A stretch of 29,574 bases of DNA from CAINVV01 sp964528535 (GTDB lineage: Bacteria; Bacteroidota; Bacteroidia; Bacteroidales; Prolixibacteraceae). Both the position numbers and the translations under genes were made by a program. Location of the stretch: NCBI GenBank assembly GCA_964528535.1, contig CAZGSQ010000040.1, positions 1-29,574 of the forward strand. Reading direction: 5' to 3'. The stretch's first letter is position 1. The number at the start of each line of letters is the position of its first letter. Positions 7,314 to 15,635 of this stretch are shown here, piece after piece. Under the pieces are notes generated by a model that was not told where the DNA came from, searched no databases, and saw only the letters and a list, made by a program, of their open reading frames with translations.

Positions 7314-7440
7314 CCAAACCCCAATGGGTTGATATCCTGAAAGGGTTGAAGATGAATAGCCAGCGGTGAAGCAGAGCGGAACCCATGGAAAATAGAGGCT
7401 GGAATCTGAACCAAGGAGACGACATAGACATCTAAGTCGA
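7314..7440. repeat. Probable dispersed non-coding element (CCCCAATGGGTTG type)
   Basis: Downstream of the REP array the gap holds a stretch beginning CCAAACCCCAATGGGTTGAT. CCAATGGGTT (7321-7330) can pair with AACCCATGG (7380-7388) around one bulged A, giving a closing stem for a roughly 68-base structured segment. The minus strand is open over 7283-7471, and I recall similar short spurious proteins in other Bacteroidota genomes, which suggests a dispersed repeat rather than a gene. That recollection is unverified. Together with the REP array this explains most of the 464-base gap 7040-7503. Confidence 0.4.
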
Positions 7441-7468
7441 CCAAAATGCATGTTGAGACGGTCATCAC

Positions 7469-7503
7469 CACATTAACACAATTAGCGTATTAGCACATCA
7501 ACC
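7469..7503. repeat. Degenerate 8-9 bp words (CACATTAA / CACAATTAG / CGTATTAG / CACATCAAC) abutting a start codon
   Basis: Four imperfect 8-9 base words follow one another and end directly at the ATG of the rhamnosidase gene, leaving no room for a Shine-Dalgarno sequence. The pattern matches the word repeats before the hydrolase (2588) and rodA (25424), although the words themselves differ. Confidence 0.5.
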
Positions 7504-10182
7504 ATGAAACTACTTCACCTCATCTTCCTGCTTTGGGCCATACGACTGGGGGCACAACCCTTTGCTGAAAAACTCCAGTGTGAACATCTTCCCAATCCTT
7601 TGGGCATTGATGTTCCCAATCCAAGGTTATCGTGGCAGATCAATGATCCCCGGCAGGGGGGAATGCAATCCGCCTTCCAAATTGTGGTTGGAACCGATTC
7701 AATTTCGGTCACTCAAGGGAAAGGCGTTGCGTGGAATACCGGCAAAATATTGTCTGACAGCATGCTGGTGATCTATTCAGGCCAAAAATTGCAACCATTC
7801 ACCAAATATTTCTGGCAGATCCGCACCTGGGACCGCGAAGGCAAGGGCAACAGCAAAAGTGAAGTAGCAACTTTTGAAACCGGTCTGATGGAACAGCAAA
7901 ACTGGCGTGGAGCGTGGATCACTGATTCGAGGGACATTGCCCTCAAACCGGCTCCCTATTTCAGGCACATGGTAGATCTGAAGAAAAAAATAGCCGCTGC
8001 ACGGGCCTACATTGCAGTTGGAGGTCTCTTTGAATTATCAGTCAATGGCAAGAAAGTGAGTGATCACAGGCTCGACCCGATGTACACACGTTTCGACCGC
8101 CGTACCCTTTATGTAACCCTCGACGTGACCAATTGTCTGACCCTTGGAAAAAATACATTGGGAATTCTGCTTGGGAATGGCTGGTTCAACCACCAATCAA
8201 CAGCCGTCTGGTATTTCGACAAGGCCCCCTGGCGCGCACGTCCCAAATTTTGTCTGGATCTTCGCGTTACTTACCAGGATGGTACCACAGAGACTTTTTC
8301 ATCTGGAACCAACTGGAAAACCACTACAGGACCTCTTCTCTTCAACAGTATTTATACTGGAGAACACCAGGATGCCAATCTGGAGATGAATGGTTGGGAT
8401 ACCAACGGATTCGATGATTCAAATTGGGCCAATGCCAAACCAACTGCTTCTCCGTCACAAAATATAGTCTCGCAACAGCTTCAGCCTATCCGGGCAACAG
8501 CAGAGATATCTGCCAAATCCTTCAGAAAATTTAGCGATTCACTTTTCGTATTCGACCTTGGAAGAAATATCGCCGGAGTAAGTAAAATAACCCTAAGGGG
8601 CCTTCCGGGTACGGTATTGAGGGTCAAACACGGAGAGCGGATCTACGAAAATGGCAGGGTCGACCAGTCCAATATCTCCGTTCACTACAGGCCTACCGAC
8701 GACAATGATCCTTTTGGGACAGACATTTATACCCTGAAAGGCGGATCAGTCGAGACTTTCTCACCGCATTTCAACTACAAGGGATTTCAATATGTTGAAG
8801 TAGCTGCGAGTCAACCAGTCGAGCTGGACCAGAGCAGTGTCACCGGGTTTTTCATGCACAGCGATGTGCCTCCTGCGGGAAAAGTAGAGAGCTCCAATCC
8901 TGTCCTTAACAAGATCTGGGCAGCAGCCAACAACTCCTACCTCTCCAACCTGTTCGGCTATCCGACAGACTGTCCGCAGCGCGAAAAAAACGGCTGGACA
9001 GGCGATGGTCAAATTGCAGTAGAAACCGGATTGTTTAATTTCGACGGCATCACAGTCTATGAAAAATGGCTGGCCGACCACCGCGACGAACAGCAGCCCA
9101 ACGGTGTTCTCCCAAACATCATTCCAACCTCCGGATGGGGTTACGACTGGGCCAATGGCCCCGATTGGACAAGTTCCCTGGTGATCATTCCCTGGAATGT
9201 CTATCTTTTCTATGGAGACAGCAGGTTGTTGAAACAAACCTACGACAACATCAAACGTTACGTTGACTGTATAGATCGTATCAGTCCAAATCATCTTACC
9301 GACTGGGGGTTGGGAGACTGGATCCCAGTCAAATCAAAGGCCAGCAAGGAGCTGACCTCATCTTGCTACTTTTTCGCAGATGCCACCATCCTGTCAAAAA
9401 CTGCGAAAATGTTTGGATTCAAGTCGGATGAGGAGAAATATTCAGCCCTTGCCGAAAATATCCGAAATGCAATCAACAGCAAATACCTCAATCTTTCTAA
9501 TGGTAGCTACGCGACAGGACTGCAAACAGAACTGGCTGCCCCACTCTTCTGGGGCGTCGTACCGGACAAGATAAGGGCAAACGTGGCAGCCAATCTGGCC
9601 AAACGCGTGGAAGCCGACAATTTCCACCTCGATGTAGGCTTGCTGGGTACAAAGGCACTGCTCAATGCGTTGAGTGAGAATGGGTATGCGGATATCGCAT
9701 GGAAAGTTGCATCGCAGGAAACCTTTCCCTCCTGGGGATGGTGGATGGTAAACGGCGCAACTACGCTGTATGAAAATTGGCCCATCGATGCCAAATCAGA
9801 TATCTCACTAAATCACATTATGTTCGGTGAGATTGGTGCCTGGTACTACAAGGCGCTGGGAGGAATTCGCCCGGATCCGGCACATCCCGGTTTCAAAAAT
9901 ATCCTACTGGAACCACACTTTGTGAAAGGGTTGACAAATTTTGAAGCCTCTCACCTTGGACCTTACGGATGGATCGTCTCAAAATGGAAAACTGAAAAGA
10001 ACAGAACAGACTATTTTGTAACCTTACCACCCAACAGCTCGGCCCTGCTCACGTTACCTTCGCAAAAGGTCATGGAGGGCAATCAACCGGTTGAAAAGAA
10101 CGCTTTCATAAAAATATTGTGCAAAGAAGATTCTACCCTGAAACTTTTTTTAGCCTCAGGCAGTTATCATTTTATATTCTAA
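7504..10182 (+). CDS. Exported GH78 alpha-L-rhamnosidase
   Basis: An 892-residue protein with a signal peptide (residues 1-18, LLWAIRLGAQ). The order matches GH78: a fibronectin-like N-domain (about 25-128), a carbohydrate-binding jelly-roll (about 135-335), a beta-sandwich linker (about 340-455), an (alpha/alpha)6 catalytic barrel (about 460-790) and a C-terminal beta domain. The catalytic signature DCPQREKNGWTGDGQ is at 489-503, with Glu494 as the expected general acid, and GATTLYENW at 751-759 carries Glu757, the expected base. The NHIMFGEIGAWYYKALGGI region at 770-788 is also typical. It should release terminal alpha-L-rhamnose from plant or algal glycans or glycosides in the periplasm. 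A hairpin at 10244-10269 probably ends the transcript. No SusC/SusD pair or regulator is adjacent. Confidence 0.95.
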   Translation: MKLLHLIFLLWAIRLGAQPFAEKLQCEHLPNPLGIDVPNPRLSWQINDPRQGGMQSAFQIVVGTDSISVTQGKGVAWNTGKILSDSMLVIYSGQKLQPFTKYFWQIRTWDREGKGNSKSEVATFETGLMEQQNWRGAWITDSRDIALKPAPYFRHMVDLKKKIAAARAYIAVGGLFELSVNGKKVSDHRLDPMYTRFDRRTLYVTLDVTNCLTLGKNTLGILLGNGWFNHQSTAVWYFDKAPWRARPKFCLDLRVTYQDGTTETFSSGTNWKTTTGPLLFNSIYTGEHQDANLEMNGWDTNGFDDSNWANAKPTASPSQNIVSQQLQPIRATAEISAKSFRKFSDSLFVFDLGRNIAGVSKITLRGLPGTVLRVKHGERIYENGRVDQSNISVHYRPTDDNDPFGTDIYTLKGGSVETFSPHFNYKGFQYVEVAASQPVELDQSSVTGFFMHSDVPPAGKVESSNPVLNKIWAAANNSYLSNLFGYPTDCPQREKNGWTGDGQIAVETGLFNFDGITVYEKWLADHRDEQQPNGVLPNIIPTSGWGYDWANGPDWTSSLVIIPWNVYLFYGDSRLLKQTYDNIKRYVDCIDRISPNHLTDWGLGDWIPVKSKASKELTSSCYFFADATILSKTAKMFGFKSDEEKYSALAENIRNAINSKYLNLSNGSYATGLQTELAAPLFWGVVPDKIRANVAANLAKRVEADNFHLDVGLLGTKALLNALSENGYADIAWKVASQETFPSWGWWMVNGATTLYENWPIDAKSDISLNHIMFGEIGAWYYKALGGIRPDPAHPGFKNILLEPHFVKGLTNFEASHLGPYGWIVSKWKTEKNRTDYFVTLPPNSSALLTLPSQKVMEGNQPVEKNAFIKILCKEDSTLKLFLASGSYHFIF

Positions 10183-10243
10183 TTTTTTAGCCTCATCAGG
10201 CAGAAAATAGAATATTTATCAACCGTCGGTTGTTCATTACTGG

Positions 10244-10276
10244 GGGAGCAATTTCTATAAATCGCTCCCTTATTTC
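10244..10276 (+). terminator. Hairpin terminator after the rhamnosidase gene
   Basis: GGGAGC (10244-10249) pairs with GCTCCC (10264-10269), and ATTT pairs with AAAT inside it after one A-C mismatch, leaving a four-base loop. The stem is followed by TTATTTC, a T-rich tail. A separate short palindrome CAACCG-T-CGGTTG lies just before it at 10220-10232 and could be an operator. Confidence 0.65.
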
Positions 10277-10278
10277 TT

Positions 10279-10286
10279 TATATTTG
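10279..10286 (+). promoter_or_regulatory. TATATTTG, probable -7 element of the parE operon
   Basis: Exact match to TAnnTTTG, located between the rhamnosidase terminator and parE. Transcription would start near 10293 and leave a leader of about 100 bases before the parE ATG. No TTG lies at the ideal 19-21 base spacing upstream, so the -33 half is weak. Confidence 0.45.
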
Positions 10287-10392
10287 TGCAAACTCAATAT
10301 GAAACGACCATGAGAAAATGCTTCGCACAGAGGAGGATGATTATTATGGGAGTTCCAATTGGCGAATGAAAACCAAGATAATAAACAGATGA

Positions 10393-12225
10393 ATGGTCCA
10401 GGGTTATTCTGAAGATTCGATCCGCACACTCGACTGGAAAGAGCACATCCGGAAGCGTCCGGGCATGTACATTGGCAAGCTTGGAGATGGCTCCGCAGCC
10501 GATGATGGCATCTATGTGCTGCTCAAAGAGGTGATCGATAATTCGGTCGATGAGTTCATGATGGGCAATGGCAAAAAAATCGACATCCATGTGTCGGATC
10601 TGCGCATTTCGGTTCGCGATTTCGGTCGCGGTATTCCGCTTGGAAAATTGATGGACGTTGCCGCCCGGATGAATACAGGAGCAAAATACGACTCGAAGGC
10701 ATTTAAGAAATCTGTAGGACTCAATGGCGTCGGGATCAAGGCTGTGAACGCACTCTCTACTGCTTTTTCCATCAAGTCGGTTCGCGATGGAAAGGTCAAG
10801 GTTATTGAATTCTCCCAAGGTGACGTGGTCAAGGACCACGAGGAGATTGCTACCGAAGAGTCCAATGGAACTACTGTCGTTTTTACACCTGATGAAGAGA
10901 TCTTCCGTACTTACCACTACATAGATGAGTACGTGGTGGCCATGCTGAAGAACTACACCTACCTGAATGCCGGGCTTGTCATCAACTACAATGGTGAAAA
11001 ATATCTTTCCAAAAACGGGTTGTATGATCTGCTGAACGAGAACATTGGTCAGGAGCCTCTCTATCCCATCATCCACCTTAAAGGAGAGGACATCGAGAGT
11101 GCCATCACCCACGGCAATCAATACGGCGAAGATTACTATTCGTTCGTCAACGGACAGCACACTGTACAGGGAGGAACCCATCTGGCAGCCTTCCGGGAAG
11201 CATTGATCAAGACTATCCGCGACTTCTACAAGAAAGAGTTTGATGCATCCGATATCCGTGCCTCCATCGTGGCAGCAATCAGCATCAAAGTCGAAGAACC
11301 GGTCTTTGAATCACAAACCAAGACTAAACTTGGATCCAGGGACATCTCGCCGGATGGCATGTCGGTCAGGAACTTCGTGATGAACTTCATCCAGAAAGAA
11401 TTGGGCAACTACCTGCACAAGAATCCCCAGACTGCCGATGTTCTGTTGCGCCGAATCCAGGAATCCGAAAGGGAGCGGAAGGCCATTTCGGGTATTCAGA
11501 AGCTTGCCAAACAACGTGCCAAGAAGGTAAGTCTGCACAATAAAAAACTGAGAGACTGCCGTTTACACTACAATACAACCCACGAAAACAAGGACAACAG
11601 TTCCATTTTTATTACAGAGGGAGATTCTGCCAGCGGTTCCATCACCAAATCGAGGGATGTCAATAGCCAGGCGGTGTTTAGTCTTCGTGGCAAACCTCTA
11701 AACTCATATGGCCTAACCAAGAAAATCGTCTATGAGAATGAGGAATTTAACCTCCTGCAGGCAGCACTGAACATTGAGGAAGGCATCGATGAACTGCGCT
11801 ACAACAAGGTAATCATCGCTACAGATGCCGATGTGGACGGCATGCACATCCGTTTGCTGCTGATCACTTTTTTCCTGCAGTTTTTTCCTGAACTGATCCG
11901 CAGGGGGCATCTGTATATCCTGCAAACCCCGCTTTTCCGGGTACGAAACAAAAAACGAACCGAATATTGCTATTCAGAACAAGAGCGTGATTCAGCAGTT
12001 AAAATGCTGGCAACCGGCGTGGAAATTACGCGGTTCAAAGGATTGGGAGAAATCTCTCCGGATGAATTCAAGAATTTTATCGGAGAACAGATTCGTCTCG
12101 ATCCAGTGATCCTAAATAAAAATGAGTCAATTGTCGAGATGTTAGAGTTCTACATGGGGAAGAATACCCCTGACAGACAAGATTTTATCATCGAAAATCT
12201 GCATGTGGAGAAGGACGAAATTTGA
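10393..12225 (+). CDS. parE: DNA topoisomerase IV subunit B (ParE)
   Basis: A 610-residue type IIA topoisomerase ATPase subunit. The N-terminal GHKL domain shows RPGMYIG (22-28), the Mg/ATP helix KEVIDNSVDEF with Asn50, and DFGRGIP (76-82). The ATP-contacting lysine loop QTKTKLG is at 308-314. The TOPRIM metal sites are EGDSASG (409-415) and DADVD (478-482), and the GLGE element FKGLGEISP lies near the end. Paired with ParC it decatenates daughter chromosomes. I call it ParE rather than GyrB because of its length and because its partner 98 bases downstream lacks a GyrA box. ATG 10393 matches the family N-terminus. GAGTTAT heptamers begin within the stop codon. Confidence 0.93.
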   Translation: MVQGYSEDSIRTLDWKEHIRKRPGMYIGKLGDGSAADDGIYVLLKEVIDNSVDEFMMGNGKKIDIHVSDLRISVRDFGRGIPLGKLMDVAARMNTGAKYDSKAFKKSVGLNGVGIKAVNALSTAFSIKSVRDGKVKVIEFSQGDVVKDHEEIATEESNGTTVVFTPDEEIFRTYHYIDEYVVAMLKNYTYLNAGLVINYNGEKYLSKNGLYDLLNENIGQEPLYPIIHLKGEDIESAITHGNQYGEDYYSFVNGQHTVQGGTHLAAFREALIKTIRDFYKKEFDASDIRASIVAAISIKVEEPVFESQTKTKLGSRDISPDGMSVRNFVMNFIQKELGNYLHKNPQTADVLLRRIQESERERKAISGIQKLAKQRAKKVSLHNKKLRDCRLHYNTTHENKDNSSIFITEGDSASGSITKSRDVNSQAVFSLRGKPLNSYGLTKKIVYENEEFNLLQAALNIEEGIDELRYNKVIIATDADVDGMHIRLLLITFFLQFFPELIRRGHLYILQTPLFRVRNKKRTEYCYSEQERDSAVKMLATGVEITRFKGLGEISPDEFKNFIGEQIRLDPVILNKNESIVEMLEFYMGKNTPDRQDFIIENLHVEKDEI

Positions 12226-12254
12226 GTTATGAGTTATGAGTTATGAGTTTTGAG
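12224..12254. repeat. GAGTTAT heptamer array overlapping the parE stop codon
   Basis: GAGTTAT is repeated exactly three times (12224-12244), followed by a degenerate GAGTTTT and a final GAG. The first unit overlaps the last two bases of the TGA stop. The same heptamer in the same orientation relative to transcription occurs at 18079-18103, behind the MacB-type permease gene. Confidence 0.85.
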
Positions 12255-12323
12255 ATGTCAGATAAAATTGTTTCTGCTCTTTAAGGCTCAGCGAAAAAAT
12301 ATAAAAAGAAGAACAAAATATAA

Positions 12324-15038
12324 ATGACGAACGAAGGAGAACTTTTGCCCGATGACCTTTTGCCGGTAAGCGGCGATCAGGGTGAAAAGAAAGAGCTGCA
12401 CCACATCATCTATTTGTCGACGATGTACCAGAACTGGTTCCTCGATTATGCCTCCTATGTCATACTCGAACGGGCAGTCCCTTACGTCAACGACGGACTG
12501 AAGCCGGTGCAGCGCAGGATCCTTCATGCCATGCGACAGATGGACGATGGCAGGTACACCAAGGTTGCCAACATCATCGGACAAACCATGATGTACCACC
12601 CACATGGGGATGCCTCCATCGGTGATGCACTGGTACAACTGGGCCAAAAAGACCTGCTGGTTGATTGTCAGGGTAACTGGGGAAACATCCATACCGGCGA
12701 TGGGGCCGCTGCTCCGCGTTACATCGAAGCCCGGCTTTCGAAATTTGCACTTGAGGTACTTTTCAATCCAAAGACTACCAAATGGCAACAGTCATACGAT
12801 GGCAGAAACAGGGAACCTGTGACACTTCCCGCCAAATTCCCCCTCCTTCTCGCGCAGGGTGTGGAAGGAATTGCAGTAGGTCTGGCCTCTAAAATTCTCC
12901 CACACAATTTCATCGAACTGATAGATGCCTCCATTGCACAACTGAAAAACGAACCCTTTGAGTTGTTCCCCGACTTTCCTACCGGAGGATACCTCGACGT
13001 ATCCAAATACAACGATGGATTGCGCGGAGGAGCCATCAAAATCCGTGCAAAAATAGAGAAATTTGACAACAAAACTCTGGTTATCACAGAAATACCTTTC
13101 GGGAAAACGACCTCTTCGGTGATCGAGACAATCGTCAAGGCCTTCGAAAAAGGAAAAATTAAAATCCGGAAAATTGACGACAATACTGCGGCCAACGTTG
13201 AAATTCTCGTCCACCTGCTTCCGGGTACGAGTTCCGACAAAACCATCGATGCACTCTATGCCTTTACAGATTGTGAGGTCTCAGTCTCCCCCAATTCCTG
13301 TATCATCGAGGACGACAAACCGCACTTCATGCCCATCAGCGAAATCCTGGTAAGGTCTGTCAACAATACTGTTCAACTGCTTAAACTGGAGTTGGAGATA
13401 CACAAAGCGGAGCTGGAAGAGCAGTGGCATTTTTCGTCTCTCGAAAAGATTTTCATCGAAGAGAGAATTTACAAAGACAAGGCCTTCGAAGATTCCGGCA
13501 ACATGGACGAAGCAGTTGCACACATCGACAAACGCCTTGATCCCTGGAAACCCAGGTTCAGGAGAGTGATTACGAAAGAAGACATCCTCAAACTGATGGA
13601 GATCAGAATGGGACGAATCCTGAAATTTAACACACTCAAAGCGGATGAGTTAATCCTCTCCATCGAAAATGAAATCGCCGAGACTTTGCGCAATATTGAG
13701 GAGATCATCCCCTACTCCATTGCCTGGTACGAGCGACTGAAGACCAAATTCGGCAAGGGGCGTGAACGTAAAAGCGAGATCCGAAATTTCGAAAATATTG
13801 AAGCCACCAAAGTCGTGGTAGCCAACGAGAAACTCTACATCGACAGGGAAGAAGGATTCGTCGGAACGGCACTCAAAAAGGCAGAATATATCTGTGATTG
13901 CTCTGACATTGATGATATTATCGTATTTCGGAAAGACGGTTCCTACTTCATTTCCAAGGTTGCCGACAAGGCTTTCGTGGGGAAAAACCTGCTCCATGTC
14001 GCGGTTTTCGAAAAAAATAACGACCGCACCATCTACAATCTTGTCTACCGTGATGGCAAAGGTGGCAACAATTACATGAAGCGTTTCGCGGTAACAGGTG
14101 TCACCCGCGACAAAGAGTACAACATGACCCTCGGAACAGACGGTTCGAGGATCCTCTATTTTAGCGCCAATCCTAACGGTGAAGCAGAAGTATTGAGAAT
14201 TACCTTCAAACCAAAACCGAAGCTAAAAAAATTGATAGACGAGATCGATATGGCCGAATTGGCCATCAAAGGACGTCAATCGATGGGCAATCTGGTATCG
14301 AAGAATGAAATCCACAAGATTACCCTCAAGGAAAAAGGGCTCTCGACGTTGGGCGGTCGCAAGATTTGGTTTGATGAGGATGTACTTCGCCTCAACGCAG
14401 ATTCCAGGGGTCTCTACCTAGGTGAATTTACTGGAGATGATAAAATTCTGGTGGTAGACAAAGAGGGATGTTTCCACCTTTACAGCTACGATCTTGAGAA
14501 TCACTTTGAAAAAAATATGCTCTCGATCTTTAAATACGACCAGGAGGGAATTGCCTCTGTTCTTTATTTTGATGCTGAACAAAATTTCCATTACCTCAAA
14601 CGGTTTCAGATTGAGCCAAATGCCGGAAAACAATGCCGGTTTATAGGCGATTTCCCGGAAAACAAACTTACACTTATCACCTGGGAGAAACATCCTCAGT
14701 TCGAAATTGAATTTGGCGGTGCACATGAGGGGAGAGAGAAGGAGGCGATCGATGTCTCTGAATTTATTGCCATCAAATCGTACAAGGCCAAAGGGAAAAG
14801 AGTCTCTACCTTCGAAATAAAACATATTCTTGAAATTGATCCATTGACCAAAGAAGAAGAGGAAATACTTGAAATAGAAACAGATAAAGAGGTTGATGCA
14901 CTAACGAAAGAATCTGAATTACCAGTGGTAAATGCTCCGGAACCGGAAGAGATGGAGTTGCTGAAAGATATCCCTTTTGAAATTATAAGACCCGGAAAAG
15001 ATGGGGAACCGGATCAGATGGAACTAATTTTTGAATAA
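12324..15038 (+). CDS. parC: DNA topoisomerase IV subunit A (ParC)
   Basis: A 904-residue DNA-breaking subunit of topoisomerase IV. The winged-helix region carries LKPVQRRIL (59-67), YHPHGDASIGDALV (91-104) and AAAPRYIEARL with Arg132 and catalytic Tyr133. A coiled coil and primary dimer gate follow, then a beta-propeller-like C-terminal domain (about 505-830). I see no GyrA box (QRRGGKG-like), which favours ParC over GyrA. The position of E. coli GyrA Ser83 is Ala97 here; I believe this is usual for the Bacteroidota ParC lineage rather than an acquired resistance change. The last 50 residues form a Glu/Asp-rich tail after the propeller. Its TAA shares one base with the ATG of the next gene, implying coupled translation. 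Confidence 0.93.
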   Translation: MTNEGELLPDDLLPVSGDQGEKKELHHIIYLSTMYQNWFLDYASYVILERAVPYVNDGLKPVQRRILHAMRQMDDGRYTKVANIIGQTMMYHPHGDASIGDALVQLGQKDLLVDCQGNWGNIHTGDGAAAPRYIEARLSKFALEVLFNPKTTKWQQSYDGRNREPVTLPAKFPLLLAQGVEGIAVGLASKILPHNFIELIDASIAQLKNEPFELFPDFPTGGYLDVSKYNDGLRGGAIKIRAKIEKFDNKTLVITEIPFGKTTSSVIETIVKAFEKGKIKIRKIDDNTAANVEILVHLLPGTSSDKTIDALYAFTDCEVSVSPNSCIIEDDKPHFMPISEILVRSVNNTVQLLKLELEIHKAELEEQWHFSSLEKIFIEERIYKDKAFEDSGNMDEAVAHIDKRLDPWKPRFRRVITKEDILKLMEIRMGRILKFNTLKADELILSIENEIAETLRNIEEIIPYSIAWYERLKTKFGKGRERKSEIRNFENIEATKVVVANEKLYIDREEGFVGTALKKAEYICDCSDIDDIIVFRKDGSYFISKVADKAFVGKNLLHVAVFEKNNDRTIYNLVYRDGKGGNNYMKRFAVTGVTRDKEYNMTLGTDGSRILYFSANPNGEAEVLRITFKPKPKLKKLIDEIDMAELAIKGRQSMGNLVSKNEIHKITLKEKGLSTLGGRKIWFDEDVLRLNADSRGLYLGEFTGDDKILVVDKEGCFHLYSYDLENHFEKNMLSIFKYDQEGIASVLYFDAEQNFHYLKRFQIEPNAGKQCRFIGDFPENKLTLITWEKHPQFEIEFGGAHEGREKEAIDVSEFIAIKSYKAKGKRVSTFEIKHILEIDPLTKEEEEILEIETDKEVDALTKESELPVVNAPEPEEMELLKDIPFEIIRPGKDGEPDQMELIFE

Positions 15039-15559
15039 TGAGAATTTTTCTGACCGGCTACATGGGTTGTGGCAAATCGACCATCGGTCGTAAGGTCGCT
15101 GCGCTGATGGGAATCAATTTTATCGACCTTGACAAATACATCGAAGAGCGCAATTTCAAATCTGTACCAGTCATCTTTGCGCAGGAGGGTGAGCAGGCAT
15201 TCCGAATGAAAGAGAGGCAGGCATTGGAGGAAGTCTCTCAATTTGAAGAAATTGTTGTTGGAACTGGTGGAGGTGCCCCCTGCTTTTTTGACAACATGAA
15301 GAGAATGAATGAATCGGGAATTACCATCTACCTGGCCCCTGACAATGAAACATTGGCATATAGACTCCTGAAATCCAAAACGGAACGTCCTTTGATTGCA
15401 GGAAAATCCAGGGAAGAATTGGAGCAATTTATAAGTCAGGCACTTGAAAAAAGAGCTCCGTTCTATGAACAATCAAAAATTGTGATCCGGGGTAAGAACG
15501 ATGTGCAACCGGAGGAGGTTCTCAAACTTATCCATGAATACTCCTCCTGTAATCTATAA
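15038..15559 (+). CDS. aroK: Shikimate kinase
   Basis: A 173-residue cytoplasmic kinase that phosphorylates shikimate at O3 with ATP, the fifth step of the chorismate pathway. It has the Walker A loop GYMGCGKST (7-15), the Mg/shikimate motif DLD (Asp30, Asp32), Arg56 in AFRMKER, the GGG shikimate loop at 77-79, the lid arginine Arg117 in ERPLI, and Arg139 near the C-terminus. The length is standard. The start is fixed by TAATG, where the parC stop and the aroK ATG overlap by one base, so aroK is very probably the third gene of the parE-parC-aroK operon. It converges on the permease gene ending at 15636. Confidence 0.95.
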   Translation: MRIFLTGYMGCGKSTIGRKVAALMGINFIDLDKYIEERNFKSVPVIFAQEGEQAFRMKERQALEEVSQFEEIVVGTGGGAPCFFDNMKRMNESGITIYLAPDNETLAYRLLKSKTERPLIAGKSREELEQFISQALEKRAPFYEQSKIVIRGKNDVQPEEVLKLIHEYSSCNL

Positions 15560-15569
15560 ATCGTTGACC

Positions 15570-15587
15570 GGGATGCGCTTGCATCTC
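15570..15587. terminator. Short hairpin between convergent aroK and permease genes
   Basis: GGGATGC and GCATCTC form a 7-bp stem (one G-T wobble) with a GCTT loop in the 76-base space between convergent stop codons. There is no T-tract, so it is a weak terminator candidate for either direction. Confidence 0.35.
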
Positions 15588-15635
15588 CAAACAAGTTAAA
15601 CTGTCTGCTTTATTCTGCCAATTGCTGCGAGAAAA

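Noticed and set aside
7171..7471. Minus-strand open frames across the REP array and the downstream element
   Set aside because: Their proteins are translations of repeat DNA (repeated Pro-Ser-Pro-Leu-Arg words) and overlap each other in different frames; not treated as genes.
10989..11181. Long minus-strand frames opposite parE, parC, mreB and the amylase
   Set aside because: These are shadows of strongly coding plus-strand genes and show no protein-family features of their own.
12611..12626. Ala97 at the position of E. coli GyrA Ser83 as a sign of acquired quinolone resistance
   Set aside because: The surrounding motif HGDASIGDALV is, as far as I know, the normal form in Bacteroidota ParC, so it is not evidence of selection.
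10393..15038. Reading the topoisomerase pair as GyrB and GyrA
   Set aside because: The A subunit lacks a GyrA box, the B subunit is short, and the two genes are paired with aroK downstream, all of which fit ParE and ParC better.
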